Assembly: GCA_902774025.1 (NCBI GenBank)
Contig: CACYGY010000001.1
Coordinates: 1-64,000, forward strand
Direction of reading: 5' to 3'
Source: an uncultured Eubacteriales bacterium
Lineage (GTDB): Bacteria; Bacillota; Clostridia; Christensenellales; Aristaeellaceae
Length of the DNA: 64,000 bases
A program made the translations under genes and the position numbers. The notes beneath the pieces were generated by a model that had not been told where the DNA came from, made no database searches, and saw nothing but the letters and a program-made list of their open reading frames with translations. Of this stretch, positions 35,339 through 43,734 are shown piece by piece; positions within the stretch are counted from its first letter, which is position 1; every line of letters begins with the position of its first letter.

Positions 35339-36373
35339 TCAGTGATCCGCCTCCCGCATTTCCACCGCTCCCAGCATGGAGGGGTCCTCTGCAGCCAGAT
35401 CCCCGGCCCGGGGCCTGTCCCCGCCGCCGGAAGCGTCCCTTTCGTTCAGGGAGGAGAGATAGGAAGCGGCCGTTTCGCTCCCGCTCCGCTCCGTGGTGGG
35501 GGCGTGGCCCGTGAGGCGGACATAGGAGCGGTAAAAAGTGGTGTAATCCCCGAACCCGGAGCGGAGCGCCGCCTGAGCCGGGGGCACACCCTCGGACAGG
35601 AGCATCTGCACATGCGCCACCCGCCGGTTCCGGACATATTCCTTGACCGTATACCCCGTGGCGCGCCTGAAGAGCTGGTTCAGGTATCCCTTGGACACGT
35701 AAAAGTGCTCGGAGAGTTTTTCAAGGGCCATGTTCTGGGTGTAGTTCTGATCCACATAGGCAACCAGTTCCTGCTGAAGGCGGCTGGACTGGGGCATTTT
35801 CTCCCGCGTCTCCCGCTTTTCACCCACCAGGCGCAGCTGCAGGGAGGCTAGGACGGATTCCAGGTACACGGGAAGCAGCCGGTCCAGAATTTCCCCGCCT
35901 GTGTGCTGAAGCGTCCCCGCCGCATCCAGAACCTGAACGATCCCGCTGTTTTCCATCCCCGTAAAGACGCATTTCATGGCCATCTCCCGGCTGGCCATGC
36001 CGGGCATGTCCCCGGGAAGACCGTCCAGAAGGAGCCTTCTGCGCTCCATGCATACACAGTCCCTGAAAAAGTGCATCGTGTACCGCTCATAGGGCACGTC
36101 CGTCAGGACCATGACCCCGTGGCGGACCCGCGGTGGAATGATCAGAAAGGTTCCGCCGGTGGCGGGAAAGACATGGCCGGCAATCAGAAACTGGGTGTCT
36201 CCGGAGACGACATACACCATTTCGTAGGAATCGTGCTCATGCACCGCGTATGTGCCTGTAACCCGGCTGGAGATCTTGTGGGCGCACTGGCAGAGTCTTC
36301 CGGTAACCCGGCTGATCCAGGCCGCCCGCGGTCCTTCCACACGCGTCGGGAGCGTCCGTGTTTCCTCCTCCAC
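35339..36373 (-). CDS. AraC-family transcriptional regulator
   Basis: Regulator of 344 residues with an N-terminal cupin-like sensor (HEHDSYEMVYVVSGDTQFLI, then IPPRVRHGV) and a C-terminal double helix-turn-helix (LEKLSEHFYVSKGYLNQLFR, then AALRSGFGDYTTFYRSYVRLTG). A disordered tail of about 50 residues follows the DNA-binding domain, which is unusual. The start is GTG at 36373 with AAAGGA 9 bases before. It is divergent from the sugar transporter operon and most likely activates it through the two direct repeats in between. It is the first gene of its own operon with the isomerase and oxidoreductase. Confidence 0.92.
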   Translation of the reverse strand: MEEETRTLPTRVEGPRAAWISRVTGRLCQCAHKISSRVTGTYAVHEHDSYEMVYVVSGDTQFLIAGHVFPATGGTFLIIPPRVRHGVMVLTDVPYERYTMHFFRDCVCMERRRLLLDGLPGDMPGMASREMAMKCVFTGMENSGIVQVLDAAGTLQHTGGEILDRLLPVYLESVLASLQLRLVGEKRETREKMPQSSRLQQELVAYVDQNYTQNMALEKLSEHFYVSKGYLNQLFRRATGYTVKEYVRNRRVAHVQMLLSEGVPPAQAALRSGFGDYTTFYRSYVRLTGHAPTTERSGSETAASYLSSLNERDASGGGDRPRAGDLAAEDPSMLGAVEMREADH

Positions 36374-36393
36374 CCACTCACGTCCTTTCCGCC

Positions 36394-36421
36394 ATTATAT
36401 CCCATATGAACCGGTTTTCCA
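36394..36421 (-). promoter_or_regulatory. Promoter of the araC unit
   Basis: On the minus strand TATAAT (36394-36399) has a partial -35 TGGAAA (36416-36421) 16 bases before it. The leader is only about 15 bases. Confidence 0.55.
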
Positions 36422-36433
36422 TCGGGTGTATCA

Positions 36434-36466
36434 TTTTTGCAATGCTTTGTCTCTGTTTCACATAGG
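36434..36466 (+). repeat. AraC-like operator direct repeat, copy 1
   Basis: The core GCAATGCTTTGTCTCTGTTT matches copy 2 at 36494-36526 in 17 of 20 positions. The copies are exactly 60 bases apart in the same orientation. Confidence 0.6.
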
Positions 36467-36493
36467 AAACGGAACATCGGAGGCCGGGAATCG

Positions 36494-36526
36494 TTTTCGC
36501 AATGCATTGTGTGTGTTTTGCAATAG
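36494..36526 (+). repeat. AraC-like operator direct repeat, copy 2, abutting the -35 region
   Basis: The core GCAATGCATTGTGTGTGTTT ends where the -35 box of the sugar operon promoter should be. This is the usual place for a class II AraC activator site. Confidence 0.6.
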
Positions 36527-36546
36527 CCAAACATCCCCGCCATTCC

Positions 36547-36552
36547 TATAAT
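36547..36552 (+). promoter_or_regulatory. -10 box of the activator-dependent sugar operon promoter
   Basis: A perfect TATAAT has no acceptable -35 at 16-18 bases (the position reads TAGCCA). It is therefore probably weak without the AraC protein bound to copy 2. The predicted start is near 36559. Confidence 0.6.
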
Positions 36553-36606
36553 GAAGCCAAGTTCTCGTTCCCGTTGAATATTTTGTCATGACTTCCTCCC
36601 GATTGC

Positions 36607-36625
36607 AAGTGGACAGGGTCCACTT
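36607..36625. promoter_or_regulatory. Perfect palindrome in the leader of the sugar operon
   Basis: AAGTGGAC and GTCCACTT are separated by AGG, 39 bases upstream of the SBP start. It may be a repressor site (for example LacI- or GntR-type) or an RNA hairpin in the leader. Confidence 0.45.
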
Positions 36626-36663
36626 CAATATACATTTTTCATCTGACAAGGAGGACACCCGGT

Positions 36664-38298
36664 ATGAAGAAGATTCTGGCACTGGCGCTTTCTCTCTGTC
36701 TGCTGCTGACAGCCGCCACGGCCTTCGCCGCGGACCTGCTGCCCGCCGGGGACACGTATCCCCTCAAGACAGACAAGACCATCTCCTGGTACTCTCAGGA
36801 CTGTCTGAATCCCCATGAGAAGTACGCCGACTGGAAGGAATCCCCCTTCCACACCAACCTGGCCAAGCTGCTGGGCGTGAACATCGAATGGTCCTTCCCC
36901 ACCACCGGTGCGGACGGCGGCTCCTTCACCAACACCATGATGGCGGATCCCAGCACCCTGCCCAACATCATGAAGGGCTACTTCATGGATTCCGCCAACA
37001 TGCTGCTGGATGACGAGGTCATCTGGGACCTGACCCCCTACATTCAGGAATATGCGCCCGCCTACTATGCGTGGCTGCAGACCAATCCTGCCTATGACCG
37101 CGCCATGAAGACCGACGACGGACGTTACTATGCCTTCGGTTTCTTCCGCGAGGACGGCGGCTGGAACGACTCCTACCTGGGCGTTGTGGTCCGTCAGGAC
37201 TGGCTCAAGGAGTGCGGCCTGGAAGTTCCCACCACCATTGCGGAGCTGGAGAACGTGATCCGGGTGTTCAATGAAAAGTACGACGGCGCTCAGTTCGCCT
37301 TCGCCAATGACGGCCGCTTCCGCCAGGCCGGCATCCAGGGTGCCTTCGGCGCCTATGCCACCGGCTATGTGGCTTCCGATTACGGCTGGTATGTCAAGGA
37401 CGGCAAGCTGGGCTTCGGCGCCACCCAGCCCGAATGGCGCGAATACATGAAGTGGATGAACAAGATGTGGGAAGCCGGCCTCATCGACCAGGACTCCTTC
37501 AGCCTTGACGACACCTCCATCAAGTCCAAGTCCGAAACCGGCAAGTGCGGCGTTTCCTACACCTCCATGGGCCAGCTGAACCTGTGGAACAAGGATATGG
37601 GCGATGACATCTGGGTCGGCGCTCACTTCCCCGTGGCCGAGGACGGCTCCATCTCCTCCCAGTTCGGCGGCTTCGGCATCGGCACCCACACCACGGTCAT
37701 CACCAAGACCGCGGATGAGGAGACCATGAAGCTCTGTCTGCAGATGCTGGACTATGCCTATACCCAGGAAGGCTTCCTGTTCTGGAACTACGGCGTGGAA
37801 GGCGAGAGCTGGGAGTATGGCGAGAACGGCCTGCCCAAGTGGACGCCTCTGGTGGCCGACGACAAGGACAACGATCCCATGACCAAGTACAATGGCGCCA
37901 CCTGGGGCAACAGCTGCATCCAGGCCACCAACCTGCTGTACCTGAAGAACAGCCCCGTTGCCATCGCGGCCAACGACGCCTTCTTCTACACCTTCGGCAA
38001 GGATGAGTACTTCGCGGATCCCGAAGTGGAAGCCAAGACCCTGGCTGTCACCGGCGGCTGGAAGTGGCCCGTGGGCATCACCTTCACCACTGACGAAAGT
38101 GATCAGCTGGACCTGCTGGGCGGCAACAGCAACCTGAACACCTATGTGGCTGAGAACTACGCCGCTTTCATCACCGGCTCCAAGGATATCGAGGATGACG
38201 CCGTGTGGAACGATTATCTGGCCGGATTCAGCGCTCTGAATCTCGACAAGATCATGGCCATCCGCCAGGGCGCTCTCGACCGCTATGAGGCCCGTTAA
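36664..38298 (+). CDS. Sugar ABC transporter substrate-binding protein (LplA/YtcQ-like)
   Basis: Extracellular oligosaccharide-binding protein of 544 residues from SBP family 1. The signal peptide MKKILALALSLCLLLTAATA ends AFA, followed by ADLLPAGDTYPL. The only cysteine lies inside the hydrophobic core and does not form a lipobox, so it is probably not a lipoprotein. It is followed by LplB- and LplC-type permeases with no ATPase in the operon, as usual for this transporter class, which borrows an MsmX-type ATPase. Likely ligand: uronate-containing oligosaccharides released by polysaccharide lyases. Confidence 0.9.
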   Translation: MKKILALALSLCLLLTAATAFAADLLPAGDTYPLKTDKTISWYSQDCLNPHEKYADWKESPFHTNLAKLLGVNIEWSFPTTGADGGSFTNTMMADPSTLPNIMKGYFMDSANMLLDDEVIWDLTPYIQEYAPAYYAWLQTNPAYDRAMKTDDGRYYAFGFFREDGGWNDSYLGVVVRQDWLKECGLEVPTTIAELENVIRVFNEKYDGAQFAFANDGRFRQAGIQGAFGAYATGYVASDYGWYVKDGKLGFGATQPEWREYMKWMNKMWEAGLIDQDSFSLDDTSIKSKSETGKCGVSYTSMGQLNLWNKDMGDDIWVGAHFPVAEDGSISSQFGGFGIGTHTTVITKTADEETMKLCLQMLDYAYTQEGFLFWNYGVEGESWEYGENGLPKWTPLVADDKDNDPMTKYNGATWGNSCIQATNLLYLKNSPVAIAANDAFFYTFGKDEYFADPEVEAKTLAVTGGWKWPVGITFTTDESDQLDLLGGNSNLNTYVAENYAAFITGSKDIEDDAVWNDYLAGFSALNLDKIMAIRQGALDRYEAR

Positions 38299-38325
38299 GG
38301 TTTCAGAGAGTCCCTCTGCATGATC

Positions 38326-38359
38326 AAGGGCGGAGGATGCGGACGCGTCCTCCGCCCTT
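38326..38359 (+). terminator. Hairpin between the sugar SBP gene and its permeases
   Basis: A 12-bp perfect stem AAGGGCGGAGGA/TCCTCCGCCCTT with a 10-base loop and no T-run. It could lower permease expression or protect the SBP mRNA end, parallel to the peptide operon. Confidence 0.6.
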
Positions 38360-38393
38360 CTCATTCCTCATCCCGAACAAGGAGGAAGCACTG

Positions 38394-39347
38394 ATGACTG
38401 CAACATCTTCCCGTTATCACCGCCTTTCCTTTGGACAGCGGGTGGTCCGCGACTGGAAGCTGAACAAGTGGAAGTACCTCCTGATCATCCCCGTACTGGT
38501 CTATCTGGGGCTGTTCTGCTACAAGCCCATGTACGGCCTGGTGATCGCCTTCAAGAATTACAAGCCGACCCGGGGGATTGAGCGCAGCGCCTGGATGGAT
38601 CCCTGGTATGCCTGGTTTGAGAAGTTCTTTACGGACCCCTATTTCGGGCGTCTCATCGGAAACACTTTCACCATTTCCATTCTGACCATCGTCTTCGGCT
38701 TCCCGGCGCCCATTCTGCTGGCCCTGCTTCTCAATGAGATCCGCAGCAGCAAGTTCAAGCGCACCGTGCAGACCATCACCTACATGCCCTATTTCATCTC
38801 CATGGTGGTCACCTGCGCCCTCATCCGCGTCTACTGCCAGCAGGACGGCGTGATTTCCGACGTCGTGGCCATCTTCGGCGGGACAAGGCAGAACTGGCTG
38901 ATGAGTTCGGAGTATTACCGGACCATCTACATCATATCCGAAATCTGGCAGACCATAGGCTGGAACTCCATCATCTACCTGGCCGCCCTGTCCGGCATCG
39001 ACCAGGAACAGTACGAGGCCGCTCGCATTGACGGCGCCAACCGTTTCCAGCAGTGCCTGCATATCACCATACCCGGGCTCCTGCCCACCATCGTCATTCT
39101 TTTCATCCTGCGCATGGGTTCCATCCTGAACGTGGGCTATGAAAAGACCCTCCTGCTCTACAATTCCAATATCTACGATGTGTCGGACATTATTTCCACC
39201 TACACCTACCGCCTGTCCTTCGGCGGCGGCACGCCCCAGTATTCCTACTCCACGGCCATCGGCCTGTTCAACACCCTGGTGAACGTGTTCTTCCTGCTGG
39301 CCACCAACTTCATCAGCCGCAAGGTCGGCGACAACAGTCTGTTCTGA
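38394..39347 (+). CDS. lplB: Sugar ABC transporter permease (LplB-like)
   Basis: Membrane subunit of 317 residues with about six helices. The EAA loop is EQYEAARIDGANRFQQCLHITIPG, and the C-terminal SFGGGTPQYSYSTAIGLFNTLVN is typical of LplB/YtcP-associated permeases. The ATG at 38394 follows AAGGAGGA. An upstream in-frame ATG at 38337 falls in the hairpin and is rejected. It pairs with the next gene. Confidence 0.92.
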   Translation: MTATSSRYHRLSFGQRVVRDWKLNKWKYLLIIPVLVYLGLFCYKPMYGLVIAFKNYKPTRGIERSAWMDPWYAWFEKFFTDPYFGRLIGNTFTISILTIVFGFPAPILLALLLNEIRSSKFKRTVQTITYMPYFISMVVTCALIRVYCQQDGVISDVVAIFGGTRQNWLMSSEYYRTIYIISEIWQTIGWNSIIYLAALSGIDQEQYEAARIDGANRFQQCLHITIPGLLPTIVILFILRMGSILNVGYEKTLLLYNSNIYDVSDIISTYTYRLSFGGGTPQYSYSTAIGLFNTLVNVFFLLATNFISRKVGDNSLF

Positions 39348-39363
39348 GAGGAGGGAGTTACAC

Positions 39364-40260
39364 ATGACCAAAGGCAGGAATCACATCCGCGAAAGCGCCG
39401 GAAGCCGCATCTTCGACGGGTTCAACATCCTCATCATGCTGTTTCTGTGCTTTGTCACCCTGTACCCCATGTGGTACGTTCTGTGTGCCTCCTTTACGGA
39501 GAACAGCTATCTGGTCGCCCATCCCGGCGCCATCTTCTGGCCCCACGGTTTCTCGGCAGGCAGCTATAATCTGGCGTTCTCCCATCCCCTGCTGCTGTCG
39601 GGCTATAAGAACATCCTCATCGTGCTACTCGTTTCTCTGCCCATCAATATCATTCTCACCCTGTTCTGCGGCTATTTCATGGCCTCCAGGAATCTGCTGT
39701 TCAAGCCCATTGTTCAGTTTCTGGTCATGTTCACCATGTTCTTCTCCGGCGGCATGATCCCCGCCTACCTGAACGTCCGTGACCTGGGCCTCTACAACTC
39801 CCTGTGGGCGCTGATCCTCCCGGGTGCCATGAGCGTGTACAATTCCATCATCTGCCGCACCGCCATTCAGGCCGTGCCGGAGAGCCTGACGGAATCCGCC
39901 TATCTGGACGGGGCCAATGACCTGATCATTGTGTTCCGGATCATCCTGCCCCTGATCATGCCCACCATCGCCGTGCTGCTGCTGTACTACGGCGTGGGCC
40001 ACTGGAACGCGTGGTTCAACGCGTCCCTGTACCTGGCGGACAACGACAAGCTGCCCATTCAGAACGTCATGCGTTCCATTCTCATCGCCAATTCCAACGT
40101 GCTGAACTCCGCCGGGTCCGACAACGACATGGTGAATCAGTACGCGGAAGCCATCAAATACTCCACCATCATTCTCACCACCGTGCCCGTGCTGTGCATC
40201 TACCCCTTCCTGCAGAAGTACTTCGTGAAGGGTGTCATGGTCGGCGCTGTGAAGGGCTGA
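39364..40260 (+). CDS. lplC: Sugar ABC transporter permease (LplC/YtcP-like)
   Basis: Second membrane subunit, 298 residues. The N-terminus ends in ESAGSRIFDGFNILIMLFLC, as in YtcP. The EAA loop is ESAYLDGANDLIIVFRIILPL. The C-terminus KYFVKGVMVGAVKG is diagnostic for the LplC group. It follows lplB by 16 bases. Confidence 0.93.
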   Translation: MTKGRNHIRESAGSRIFDGFNILIMLFLCFVTLYPMWYVLCASFTENSYLVAHPGAIFWPHGFSAGSYNLAFSHPLLLSGYKNILIVLLVSLPINIILTLFCGYFMASRNLLFKPIVQFLVMFTMFFSGGMIPAYLNVRDLGLYNSLWALILPGAMSVYNSIICRTAIQAVPESLTESAYLDGANDLIIVFRIILPLIMPTIAVLLLYYGVGHWNAWFNASLYLADNDKLPIQNVMRSILIANSNVLNSAGSDNDMVNQYAEAIKYSTIILTTVPVLCIYPFLQKYFVKGVMVGAVKG

Positions 40261-40321
40261 TGAAAAACCATGGAAGGGAACGGCCATACCGTCCCCTTCT
40301 GTTTTATGAAAGGATACGGAT

Positions 40322-41476
40322 ATGTTTGATCTTGTGAAAGCCTTCCCGGATCCCGCCTGGCTTGAGGAAATGCGGAAAAAGCTGGACGCAAAAATGCGTT
40401 TCGGCGTGGAAAAGGCCCGGGAAGTCTCCTGGATGCCCTATACCACGGAGAAGGGCCAGTGGAAGAAGAACAGCATCGGATGGTGGACCAACGGCTTCTG
40501 GCCGGCCAGCATGTGGCAGATGTTCCGAATGACCGGGGACGAGCTGTACCGGGAAGAGGCGCTGAGGGCCGAAAGGATGCTGGATGAGGCTCTGGAGAAC
40601 TTCAAGGACCTGAGCCACGACGTAGGTTTCATGTGGCTCATCCACTCCGGCGTCCGTTACCGTCTGGAAAAGAACCAGGACAGCTATGACCGCACCCTGA
40701 AGGCCGCCTATATCCTGGCCTCCCGCTTCAATCCCAACGGCTTCATCCGGGCCTGGAACGGGGAAGGACGGGAAGGCTGGGCCATTGTGGACTGCATGAT
40801 GAACCTCCCCCTTCTCTACTGGGCTTCCGAAATGACCGGGGATCCCCGCTTCCGCCAGATCGCCATGATCCACGCGGATACCACCATGAAGCACTTCGTG
40901 CGTTCGGACGGATCCTGCAACCACATCGTCATCTTTGATCCGGAAAACGGCGCCTTCCTGGACAATCCGGGAGGCCAGGGCTTCGCCACCGGCTCATCCT
41001 GGAGCCGCGGCCAGAGCTGGGCTCTGTACGGCTTTGTTCTGTCCTTCCTCCACACCGGTAAGACGGAATATCTGGACACCGCCAAGCGCATCGCCCACTA
41101 CTTCATCGCCCAGATTTCCGACGACTGGATGCCCCGGTGCGATTTCCGCCAGCCCCAGCAGCCCGTCATCCGGGACAACGTGGCCGGAAACGTGGCGGCC
41201 TGCGGCCTGCTGGAGCTGTCCAGAGCCGTGAGTGAACTGGAGGGGCGTTTCTACTTTGAGTCCGCCGTGAAGATTCTCCGCTCTCAGGAGAAGGACGCGG
41301 CCAACTGGGCCCTGGACGATCCCGCCATTTTCACAAAATGCACCTCCGCCTACCACGATCTGCCCGGACGGCACATCACCATGAACTACGGAGATTACTT
41401 CTTCATTGAAGCCGTGAACAAGCTCTCCGGCGATCCTCTTCTCTTCTGGGATCCCGCGCGCTGTGAAAGGACGTGA
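40322..41476 (+). CDS. GH88 unsaturated glucuronyl/galacturonyl hydrolase
   Basis: Cytoplasmic enzyme of 384 residues that removes the 4,5-unsaturated uronic acid left at the non-reducing end by polysaccharide lyases. It aligns along its length with Bacillus GL1 unsaturated glucuronyl hydrolase: TNGFWPASMWQMF, LSHDVGFM (first catalytic Asp), AIVDCMMNLPLLYWAS (second catalytic Asp) and GSSWSRGQSWALYGF. No signal peptide is seen, so oligosaccharides must be imported first by the adjacent transporter. No lyase is in the window. GH105 is a less likely alternative. Confidence 0.9.
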   Translation: MFDLVKAFPDPAWLEEMRKKLDAKMRFGVEKAREVSWMPYTTEKGQWKKNSIGWWTNGFWPASMWQMFRMTGDELYREEALRAERMLDEALENFKDLSHDVGFMWLIHSGVRYRLEKNQDSYDRTLKAAYILASRFNPNGFIRAWNGEGREGWAIVDCMMNLPLLYWASEMTGDPRFRQIAMIHADTTMKHFVRSDGSCNHIVIFDPENGAFLDNPGGQGFATGSSWSRGQSWALYGFVLSFLHTGKTEYLDTAKRIAHYFIAQISDDWMPRCDFRQPQQPVIRDNVAGNVAACGLLELSRAVSELEGRFYFESAVKILRSQEKDAANWALDDPAIFTKCTSAYHDLPGRHITMNYGDYFFIEAVNKLSGDPLLFWDPARCERT

Positions 41477-41480
41477 TGTT

Positions 41481-43697
41481 TTGCGGACCACAATCTCTCT
41501 GAACCGGAAATGGGCTTTCCGGAAAAACGTCGCTTCACCCCCCGAGGCCATGCCCCGGGACTGGGATTATGTGAACCTGCCCCACACCTGGAACGGCATT
41601 GACGGACAGGACGGGGGCGGAGACTTCTGGCGGGGCACCGCCTGCTATGTCCGGGAACTGGCAAGGGAGGATCTGCCGGAGGCGGAAGCCTATCTTCTGG
41701 ATTTCCCGGCAGCCAACGCCTCGGCGCGGGTCTATGTCAACGGCCGGGAGGCAGGATGCCATGAGGGAGGCTACAGCGGTTTCCGCCTGGATGTCACCTC
41801 CCTTCTGGAGGAGAAGAACCTTCTCTGCGTCCTGGTGGACAATAGCAAAAACGACCGGATCTATCCCCAGGTGGCGGACTTCACCTTCTATGGCGGGCTG
41901 TACCGGGGGGCCGGCATGATCTGCGTCTCCCGCACCCGTCTGGACACGGAAGACCACGCCTTCCCCGGCGTCCATGTCACGCCCTCCCTGCAGGGGAACA
42001 GCGCACAGGTCCGTCTCCGGACCCGTGTCCTTCACGGTACGGGACATGAGAAAATCCGTTTCCGGATTCTGGACAGGGAAAACCGGGAAGCGGCCATGGC
42101 CTGCGGAACGGAGGAGGAGGTCACCCTGACCCTGAACCCCGTCCACCGCTGGAACGGCCGGAAGGATCCCTATCTCTATACCGCCGAGGTCACTCTTTAC
42201 AGGGACGGGAAGGCGCTGGATCAGGTGCAGACCCGCTTCGGCTGCCGGGAATACCGGATTGATCCGGAAAAGGGCTTCTTCCTCAACGGGGAAAGCTATC
42301 CCCTCCGGGGCGTGTGCCGCCATCAGGACAGACCGGAGATCGGCAACGCCCTTCTCCCCTGCCATCACCGGGAGGACATGGATCTCATTGATGAGGTGGG
42401 CGCCAACACCATCCGACTGGCCCACTATCAGCACAGCCAGGTTTTCTATGACCTGTGCGATGAGCGGGGGCTCATCGTCTGGGCAGAAATCCCCTATATC
42501 TCTGCCCACATGGACAACGGATGGGACAATACCGTCAGCCAGATGACGGATCTCATCTGCCAGAATTACAACCATCCCTCCATTGTGGTCTGGGGCCTGT
42601 CCAATGAAATCACCATGGTCACCCCCACCACGGAGAAAATGCTGGAAAATCACCGGGCTCTCAACGACCTTGCACACCGTCTGGATCCCACCCGGCCCAC
42701 CGTCATGGCCTGCGTGTCCATGTGTTCCATTGACGATCCCATTGTGCGCATTCCGGATGTGGTGAGCTACAACCTCTACTTCGGCTGGTACGGCGGGAAA
42801 ACGGACATGAACGGTCCCTGGCTGGACACTTTCCATCAGAAGTATCCGGACACCCCCATCGGCATCAGCGAGTACGGCGCGGATTCCCTGAACTGGCACG
42901 CCGCCAGGACCCATGCCGGGGATTATACGGAGGAATACCAGGCCTGGTATCACGAGCAGCTGATCCTCCAGCTCTACACCCGCCCCTTCCTCTGGGCCAC
43001 CCATGTCTGGAACATGTTTGACTTTGCCGCCGACGGAAGGAATGAGGGCGGAGAAGCGGGCGTAAACCACAAGGGTCTGGTGACCTTTGACCGGAAATAC
43101 AGAAAGGACGCCTTCTATGCCTACAAGGCCTGGCTGAGCGATGAAAAGTTCGTCCACATCTGCGGAAGGCGCTATGTGGACCGGGTGGAGAATCCCGCCT
43201 CCGTCACCGTCTATTCCAACATGCCCGAGGTGGAACTCTTCGCCAACGGCGTCAGTCTCGGGGTCAAAACCGCCGAAGACCATTTCTTCCGCTTCCAGGT
43301 GCCCAATGAAGGTGAAACCATTCTCAGGGCCATGGCCGGCAGCTGTGAGGACGAGATCCGCATCCGGCATGTGGAGGAGCCCAATCCCGCCTATATCCTT
43401 CAGGAGAAGGGCGTGGTGCTGAACTGGACGGATATCACGGAAATCGACGGTTTCTGTTCCCTGGGGACCACCATCGGGGACATCGTCCGGCACCCGGAGG
43501 GGCAGAAGCTGGTTCAGGACATGATCCTGCCCAGGATTCCCCCCATGCCGGGACGCGGAAAGGATGAATCCATCCCTGCTTCCTTCCTGAATTCCATGAC
43601 GGTAATGCGCCTTGTACGGATGACCCAGGCGCCTTTCACCCGGGAAGACCTGCTGGAGATCAACGCAAGGCTCAACACCATTCCCCTGGATTCCTGA
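41481..43697 (+). CDS. Glycoside hydrolase family 2 enzyme
   Basis: Beta-galactosidase/beta-glucuronidase-family protein of 738 residues from the preferred TTG at 41481 (9 bases after AAAGGA). A GTG at 41463 inside the GH88 gene has no site. Order: jelly-roll sugar-binding domain, immunoglobulin-like domain, then the TIM barrel. GLSNEIT holds the acid/base Glu and GISEYGADS the nucleophile Glu. About 100 residues beyond the usual end (from about 635) form an extra helical-looking segment. There is no signal peptide. It probably cleaves the sugar next to the uronate after GH88 action. Substrate uncertain. Confidence 0.9.
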   Translation: MRTTISLNRKWAFRKNVASPPEAMPRDWDYVNLPHTWNGIDGQDGGGDFWRGTACYVRELAREDLPEAEAYLLDFPAANASARVYVNGREAGCHEGGYSGFRLDVTSLLEEKNLLCVLVDNSKNDRIYPQVADFTFYGGLYRGAGMICVSRTRLDTEDHAFPGVHVTPSLQGNSAQVRLRTRVLHGTGHEKIRFRILDRENREAAMACGTEEEVTLTLNPVHRWNGRKDPYLYTAEVTLYRDGKALDQVQTRFGCREYRIDPEKGFFLNGESYPLRGVCRHQDRPEIGNALLPCHHREDMDLIDEVGANTIRLAHYQHSQVFYDLCDERGLIVWAEIPYISAHMDNGWDNTVSQMTDLICQNYNHPSIVVWGLSNEITMVTPTTEKMLENHRALNDLAHRLDPTRPTVMACVSMCSIDDPIVRIPDVVSYNLYFGWYGGKTDMNGPWLDTFHQKYPDTPIGISEYGADSLNWHAARTHAGDYTEEYQAWYHEQLILQLYTRPFLWATHVWNMFDFAADGRNEGGEAGVNHKGLVTFDRKYRKDAFYAYKAWLSDEKFVHICGRRYVDRVENPASVTVYSNMPEVELFANGVSLGVKTAEDHFFRFQVPNEGETILRAMAGSCEDEIRIRHVEEPNPAYILQEKGVVLNWTDITEIDGFCSLGTTIGDIVRHPEGQKLVQDMILPRIPPMPGRGKDESIPASFLNSMTVMRLVRMTQAPFTREDLLEINARLNTIPLDS

Positions 43698-43702
43698 AAA
43701 CG

Positions 43703-43732
43703 AAGGGCAGCCCGCCGGAACGGGCTGCCCTT
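43703..43732. terminator. Shared terminator of the GH2 gene and the IlvD-family gene
   Basis: A 12-bp perfect stem AAGGGCAGCCCG/CGGGCTGCCCTT with a 6-base loop lies 5 bases after the GH2 stop and 2 bases from the end of the convergent gene. Confidence 0.8.
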
Positions 43733-43734
43733 TC

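Noticed and set aside
36434..36526. Repeats at 36434-36526 as a CRISPR array
   Set aside because: There are only two imperfect copies 60 bases apart in a divergent promoter region, and no cas genes are present. They fit transcription-factor sites better.
41463..41480. GTG start for the GH2 gene inside the GH88 gene
   Set aside because: No ribosome-binding site upstream, while the TTG at 41481 is correctly spaced from AAAGGA.
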